Shown: piece by piece, positions 59,501 through 64,000 of the stretch
How positions within the stretch are numbered: the first letter of the stretch is position 1
How the letters are laid out: the number at the start of each line of letters is the position of its first letter
NCBI GenBank assembly: GCA_016808115.1
Contig: JAEQBH010005431.1
Span: 186,001 to 250,000 of the forward strand
Direction of reading: 5' to 3'
Origin: Tetrastigma voinierianum
Taxonomy: Eukaryota; Streptophyta; Magnoliopsida; Vitales; Vitaceae
Length of the DNA: 64,000 nucleotides
Translations under genes and position numbers: made by a program
The notes under the pieces: generated by a model
Database searches by the model: none
What the model was told of the DNA's origin: nothing
The model's input: only the letters and a program-made list of their open reading frames with translations

Positions 59501-60600
59501 CATCAGATCAAGCAGCTTGTCCCTTCCAAGCAATATAGGCTATATAAGAGACTCTAGTCACTAGCTTTGTCTACGCTCTCTTCTTCTTCTACTCCTCTTT
59601 CCTTTTTTCTAGATTCTTCCCACCTGTCCGCTCAAGCTCACACTCTCTACCCTTTCCTCACCTGGGCTCTTCTAACGATGGTCGAATCGTTTCATTCTCC
59701 AACTCAAAGATATTCTTTCCAGCGATTTCTAAGGTGTGGACTGTGCTTGCTGGGTTTTATTACTGTGAGCGAGTGGCATGGTGGATCTAGTGGTTTAATG
59801 AGTAAGAGAGGATTCAAAGGAGGAGACTGGAAGGCTCAAAATAAGATATATGCAAATGACTTTCGGGCCTTCAAACTTTTCTTTTTATAGGCTAAGAGTT
59901 GTTGTGCTTCATTAATTTTTGCGACAAATTTTTGACCCAAAGTTGTGCCCTTTTAATCTGGTGTAGCGACATAGAGAAATGATGTCGCGACATAAATTTT
60001 TCTTGTATGTCCCATTTTATCACCCACTTTGTCGTGACAAAAAGAAAGTATGTCGCGACATAAATTCTTACCACTTAGGTGAGATTTTATACTTTTCTTT
60101 GTCTTGACAGGAAAAATCAATGTTGCCATAAAGTTCCACCAGTGTTGAGACATAACTAACTCTGTCGCAATAGAGTTCTGTTCAACCTCAAATTTTTTGC
60201 ACATTTTCATACATTCAACCATTCAAACCAAATGACATTATACAATAAAGTCTTTCCACTTAGTTCAGACTTGTGAAAACAACTATTTCCTCAAACAATC
60301 TCCATTCATGTATGAACAACTAATCTCTTTCTTCACTCCATATCATTTATCAATTCATTCAACAAGGCATTCAAACAGTTGGCACAAGAAAGTTGTCTAA
60401 TAATTTACGCTCTAAAAATCTTTATATTCCCCCAAACTTCAACTACGCATTATTATTAAAAACAAATTGAGGGAAATAGAAATACTCCCCCCTGTAGCTA
60501 TTTTATGCACATTTTAGTTTGAGAAAGTGTGCTTTCTATTAATATCTCTTTCCAGTTCATCTTCCATGTTCTTGCACAAAAAAAAAAAAAAAAAAAAAAA
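59501..60600 (-). other. T2 non-coding zone between integrase and accessory ORF
   Basis: On the minus strand there is a TATA-like GCCTATAAAAAGAAAAG (59895-59879) upstream of the accessory ORF, five TGTCGCGACA-like palindromes (59920-60170) and a polypurine-like AAGTTTGGGGGAATA at 60443-60429. The last two are normally LTR-border features. A 23-base poly(A) lies at 60578-60600. No other gene. Confidence 0.4.
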
Positions 60601-60779
60601 TCAGCAGTCTATCAAACTTCATAATAAAATTTATAACAAAATTAAAACTAAAACTTCAAACTCATAAAGTAATCAACATTAATCAAACTATCAAAATTAA
60701 AATTATGCGTGAGTTGCCTCCTAAGAAGCTGCTCAGTTTAATGTCCTTAGCCAGACACTTGCTGCAGGATGTCTTCATT

Positions 60780-60947
60780 TCAGCAAAACTCTTTCCATTT
60801 TTCAAAATCTGGATCTAGTTCATCTATGCTTCCTCTAAGATGAGGCTTTAGTATCTGACCATTTACTTTAAATTCACTTCTAGATTCATCTTTTTGCAAA
60901 AGCATCACTTCCAAAGGATGCAATTTCGTTACCACTATAAGTGGACT
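60780..60947 (-). pseudogene. T2 integrase C-terminal end
   Basis: The minus-strand frame LIVVTKLHPLEVMLL, then FKVNGQILKPHL, then a stop at about 60780, is the terminal part of plant Ty3/gypsy integrases (the FKVNGQRLKPY block). It is followed by LSSFLGGN-like sequence (60760-60720), the GTTAAAC.A.C..CT..GGAGGCAAC region that follows pol in this branch. It starts at the L3 border; the preceding residues are at 63483. Confidence 0.75.
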
Positions 60948-63482
60948 TGTAGCACCCCCTTTCGGTCCGACTCCAATCATGGATCCGAATCCAGTCCGAT
61001 GTCGCGAATTTTTATTTACTTTTCATTTGGTTGTTTTCTTTTGTAAAAGTGTCACACCAATCCTACTTCGACCCGACGATGGATCCGAACTGAGTCTTGG
61101 CGATTCCTACCGCTTAATATTTTATCAAAACATTTTATTTATTTCATTTCGCTTAGTGGTTTTCAATACGCCGGAAGCATTTTCAAATGGTAGCTCCATA
61201 AACATTTACTCTTATACAATTCGTTTACAAATGGCGTATCTTGCCTTTACAAATGATACACAAAACAATAGTTCTGTGAAGCTTAACTATTTTGTTTGTA
61301 AAATATCACATGTTCAAAAGAAATGATACGCATATGACATGGTAATGTCGCCGCAACTTTCTCTATGACTCTACGCTTCTTGATCTTGCCTTCTTTCCTG
61401 TTTACTCAAAACCTCGTGATAGATAAACTACACGCCTAAGCATTTTCATGCTTAGTGGTTCTATACGCTCTATTCCAATTAGCTTAACATGACATGCATT
61501 TATCATAAAACCATGCCTTCTATATCAAACTATACTCATGCTTATTCAATTTCACATGCTTTCACTTTACAAATCATTGATCATATGAAAATATGCATTC
61601 TCACATGCTTTCAAATTTGCTTAACTTAAATCATGCGATTTAAGCATATACTCCCAAGGATGTATTTAGTTTACAAATCCCATTTACACTCATCAAAGTT
61701 TGTTATTTCACTTTGTCTATACAATTCACATTCATGACAAATTCCGTTCGGTGAATCCCGTCATTTTTATCATTTGGTAATGTGCTTACACATTTAACAA
61801 TTTCGGTCTCCCATCGTGATAGATGCCGATTGGTCCACCCCACCATGTGGTCACTTATAAATGTCATACGCCATCAAGACGGATGTCATTGCGTATCCCA
61901 CACAAGGGACGCTTTCTTTAATGCCACACCATCATGACGTATGTCACATGATCCCGCTGCTGACATCGACAATTTCGTTGCCTTCATGATCTGATTCAAA
62001 TAAGAATCCCACCACAAGTACTGCTCTAAAGATATCATCCACCGTATAGACGCTATAATAATCTCAATCTGCTTACACCAATTAATCAATCACATGAAAT
62101 TAATTGTCAACATTTCAAATATCATATTTTCAAATCTTATATGCACTCCTTCTTTAATATCATTTCAAAGATATACTCATTCCATGGTAACCATTTCGCA
62201 TTGACTGTATACTACCAAACACTGAAATTAAGGATAGAGGGTTATGAAACAAAACCGGCCGCCGACCGTCGTTTCCTTCCCTTCGATCTCGCCCCAAGTT
62301 AGGTGATCCTCACTGGCCCTAGTTGGGCCACACACAATTATGCCAATCTTAGTGATAAACAATTATTAAACATTTTAGTGACTTACAACATAAACATAAT
62401 GGTCTTCAAGACATTGTTCCGCCTTAAAGACGAAATCGCGAGGCACAAGCAACAGAGTGTTTTTTTATTTAGTTTTATCCTTATTTGAACCCATATTAAT
62501 CATTTATTAGGGTCCTTAATCTATCGGTGTACGAATACGAGGCTTTCGAAACAAAAATCCAAAATTTGCTCTTAAAGGAATGTTGTCTATGTTGCAGAAG
62601 ACTGCTATGTTGCGTTAGTTTTTGCCACGACAGAGATAGCTATTTATGCATCCGAGGTGCCAATTTGGCCCTCACTGGCCATGTGAGTATCCACGCTGCG
62701 GCAGATGGCTACACATAAGGGTGGTTCCCTTACGCCAGGCGTAGGGCCCGATGCCGAGATTTCTAGTGTGCTCATTTCTGCGATTTATCTTCAAAAATCA
62801 CTCAAAATCTCAAAACAAAACATGGGAAACTCTAGAAATCACTCCCATTAACATCATAAACCAAAAGCTTATGGATGGATTAGGGTTTTTCTAACCCAAC
62901 ACTATTTAAAGAAATTCTGGTGTGGTTTGTCTTTACCTTTAACCTTTCTTGAACCTTTCTTCACCTAAGAAGCTTGATCACTTGGGAACCATAAATGAGG
63001 ATGATCTCCCACCAAAATCACTCCTTCTTGCAAAACCCTAGCTTTCTCCTCTCACTCTCTTCTCCAAAAGCATTTTTTGGGTACAAAATGAACATCTCTA
63101 AGACCACATCATCCTATTTCTATTTAAGTAAAAGACTCATGTTTGGTTTACACACACCCCATTTCATTTTTCATTTTCGGGTCCTAATTTTCACTTTCAT
63201 TTATCATTTAATTCACTTTAGCATTTAAGCTTATTCTATTCTTGACCCTTAGGTCTTCATTTTCCAAAATTCCAAAATTGCCCTTTCTCACTTGGGTTTA
63301 TTTCTAGGTTCAATCAATTTCTCATTTTAGCATATAAAATTTAATCATATGCTCGCATATTCATTTCACTTTTCACAATTTAACAATTTATCGCTTTTCC
63401 GAAATACTAAGTTTGACTCAATTCACTGAATATTTTATAAAATTATTATCAAAAAATTCTAGGTGGCTTAGTATGCCATACA
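60948..63482 (-). mobile_element. L3: solo LTR inserted in the T2 integrase
   Basis: On the minus strand it begins TGTATGGCATAC and ends GGGTGCTACA, 2.5 kb with no coding sequence. It includes a GAGAGTGAGAGGAGAAAGCT-type leader (near 63060) and, at 61790-61960, the same tandem repeat as L1 in the opposite orientation. Integrase residues stop at one border and resume at the other. A target-site duplication was not clear. Confidence 0.65.
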
Positions 63483-64000
63483 CCACCTAATTTCAATTTC
63501 CCTAGAAATAGTTTGAGCTTGGAGCTGTATAAAAGGACTTAATCTCCTGCCTTGAATTCCCTTTTCTGAATCTTTTGATCATGCTACCTCTTTGTATTTT
63601 CTTTGTAGATTATGGCATTGTCATAAGCTTCATTTCTCAACTCTTCTAGTTCATTCATTTGGAATAGTCTCTTTTCCTTGGTAGCTTGAAAGTCACACAC
63701 TCATTTTTGATGGCCCAAGATAGGTTGCAGTAGTATTCCAGCCAAATAGATGACAATATTTCAAATATACTATGTATGGGGACATTCCAATGGAGTTTTG
63801 TAAGCAATCTTATAAGCCCACAATGGGCCATTTAGCTATAGAATTTTCGACCTTTTGCTTGTATTCACAAGCCTTAGAATTTTCTTTTATTTCTATTGAA
63901 ATTTTTGCTTGCTCTGACTATGGGTGATGTTTCAAACCATCATAGTCTGATTCATATCTCGTCATGAGTTTCGCAGTGGAACACAAATGGCTTCCCCATC
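63483..64000 (-). pseudogene. T2 integrase, distal part
   Basis: The minus strand reads AYKTPLECPH, then MNELEELRNEAYDNAIIYKE, then KREFKAGD and LKLFLGKLK. This is the GMSPY-region tail and the LDE(L/I)R..AYENA..YKEKTKRWHD..I..R.F..GD.VLL block of Ty3/gypsy integrases. Frames shift several times, and the upstream catalytic core would be right of the window. Integrase joins the DNA copy to the chromosome. Confidence 0.8.

Larger units (their letters stand above)
44075..64000 (-). mobile_element. T2: large Tat/Ogre-like Ty3/gypsy element, doubly interrupted
   Basis: Read on the minus strand from the right edge: integrase (63990-63483, resuming 60947-60780), a non-coding zone, an accessory ORF (59500-59233, resuming 50029-48880), a non-coding zone, and the 3' LTR (46927 to about 44075). 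The two gaps are E3 and L3, and in both cases the protein reading continues across the insertion. The 5' end lies outside the window. The LTR is of the same kind as that of T1. Confidence 0.65.

Overview
This is nuclear DNA of a flowering plant, probably a eudicot. It is AT-rich, carries long (TA)n runs, and is built mostly of nested LTR retrotransposons around a small island of ordinary plant genes. Three plant-specific genes are recognisable: the photosystem I subunit PsaL (about 26.7-27.2 kb, +), a RIC-type ROP effector with a CRIB motif (28.1-28.8 kb, -) and a DYW-class pentatricopeptide (PPR) RNA-editing factor (31.5-33.7 kb, -). The species cannot be told from the sequence.

Layout. 1-14.7 kb: a minus-strand Ty3/gypsy element of Tat/Ogre type (T1: LTR 12969-14735, gag, protease), split by a long coding-less LTR-like insertion (L1, 2661-12116, flanked by TAGTG on both sides). 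L1 is itself split by a short Athila-type element (E1, 5214-11068, flanked by GGTGCA on both sides). T1 in turn abuts the RNase H tail of a Ty1/copia element (14.7-16 kb). 17.1-22.5 kb: a roughly 55-bp tandem array is split by an LTR-like element (A), which is split by an opposite-orientation relative (B, a solo LTR). 22.6-26.7 kb: AT-rich intergenic DNA, microsatellites and a 130-bp tandem duplication. 26.7-34 kb: the gene island. 34.8-43.7 kb: a Ty3/gypsy gag remnant (R), interrupted by a second Athila-type element (E2, 36741 to about 42285), then a GC-rich minisatellite and an LTR with a polypurine tract on one side and a primer-binding site on the other. 44-64 kb: a large minus-strand Tat-type element (T2). 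Its accessory ORF is split by a third Athila-type element (E3, 50030-59232, with gag, protease and a GC-rich ATHILA/env-like ORF region but no reverse transcriptase or integrase). Its integrase is split by another solo LTR (L3, 60948-63482).

The Athila-like elements share one plan: LTR of 1.2-1.5 kb, a TGGCGCC-like primer-binding site, gag, a conserved 3' non-coding block, and a GGTTGGGGG-like polypurine tract. All lack reverse transcriptase and integrase, so they would need enzymes from elsewhere. E1 and E3 LTRs carry clusters of the palindromic word TAGCGAAAATTTTCGCTA. The Tat-like LTRs carry a different palindrome cluster (TGTCGCGACA).

A window-wide oddity: the three plant genes and the LTR pairs are broken by many 1-2 base indels, while codon-level similarity to their families stays high. 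Either everything is pseudogenised, or the consensus comes from error-prone long reads. I favour the second for the PPR and RIC genes but cannot prove it. All similarity statements come from reading the translations and from memory of the families; no search was run.
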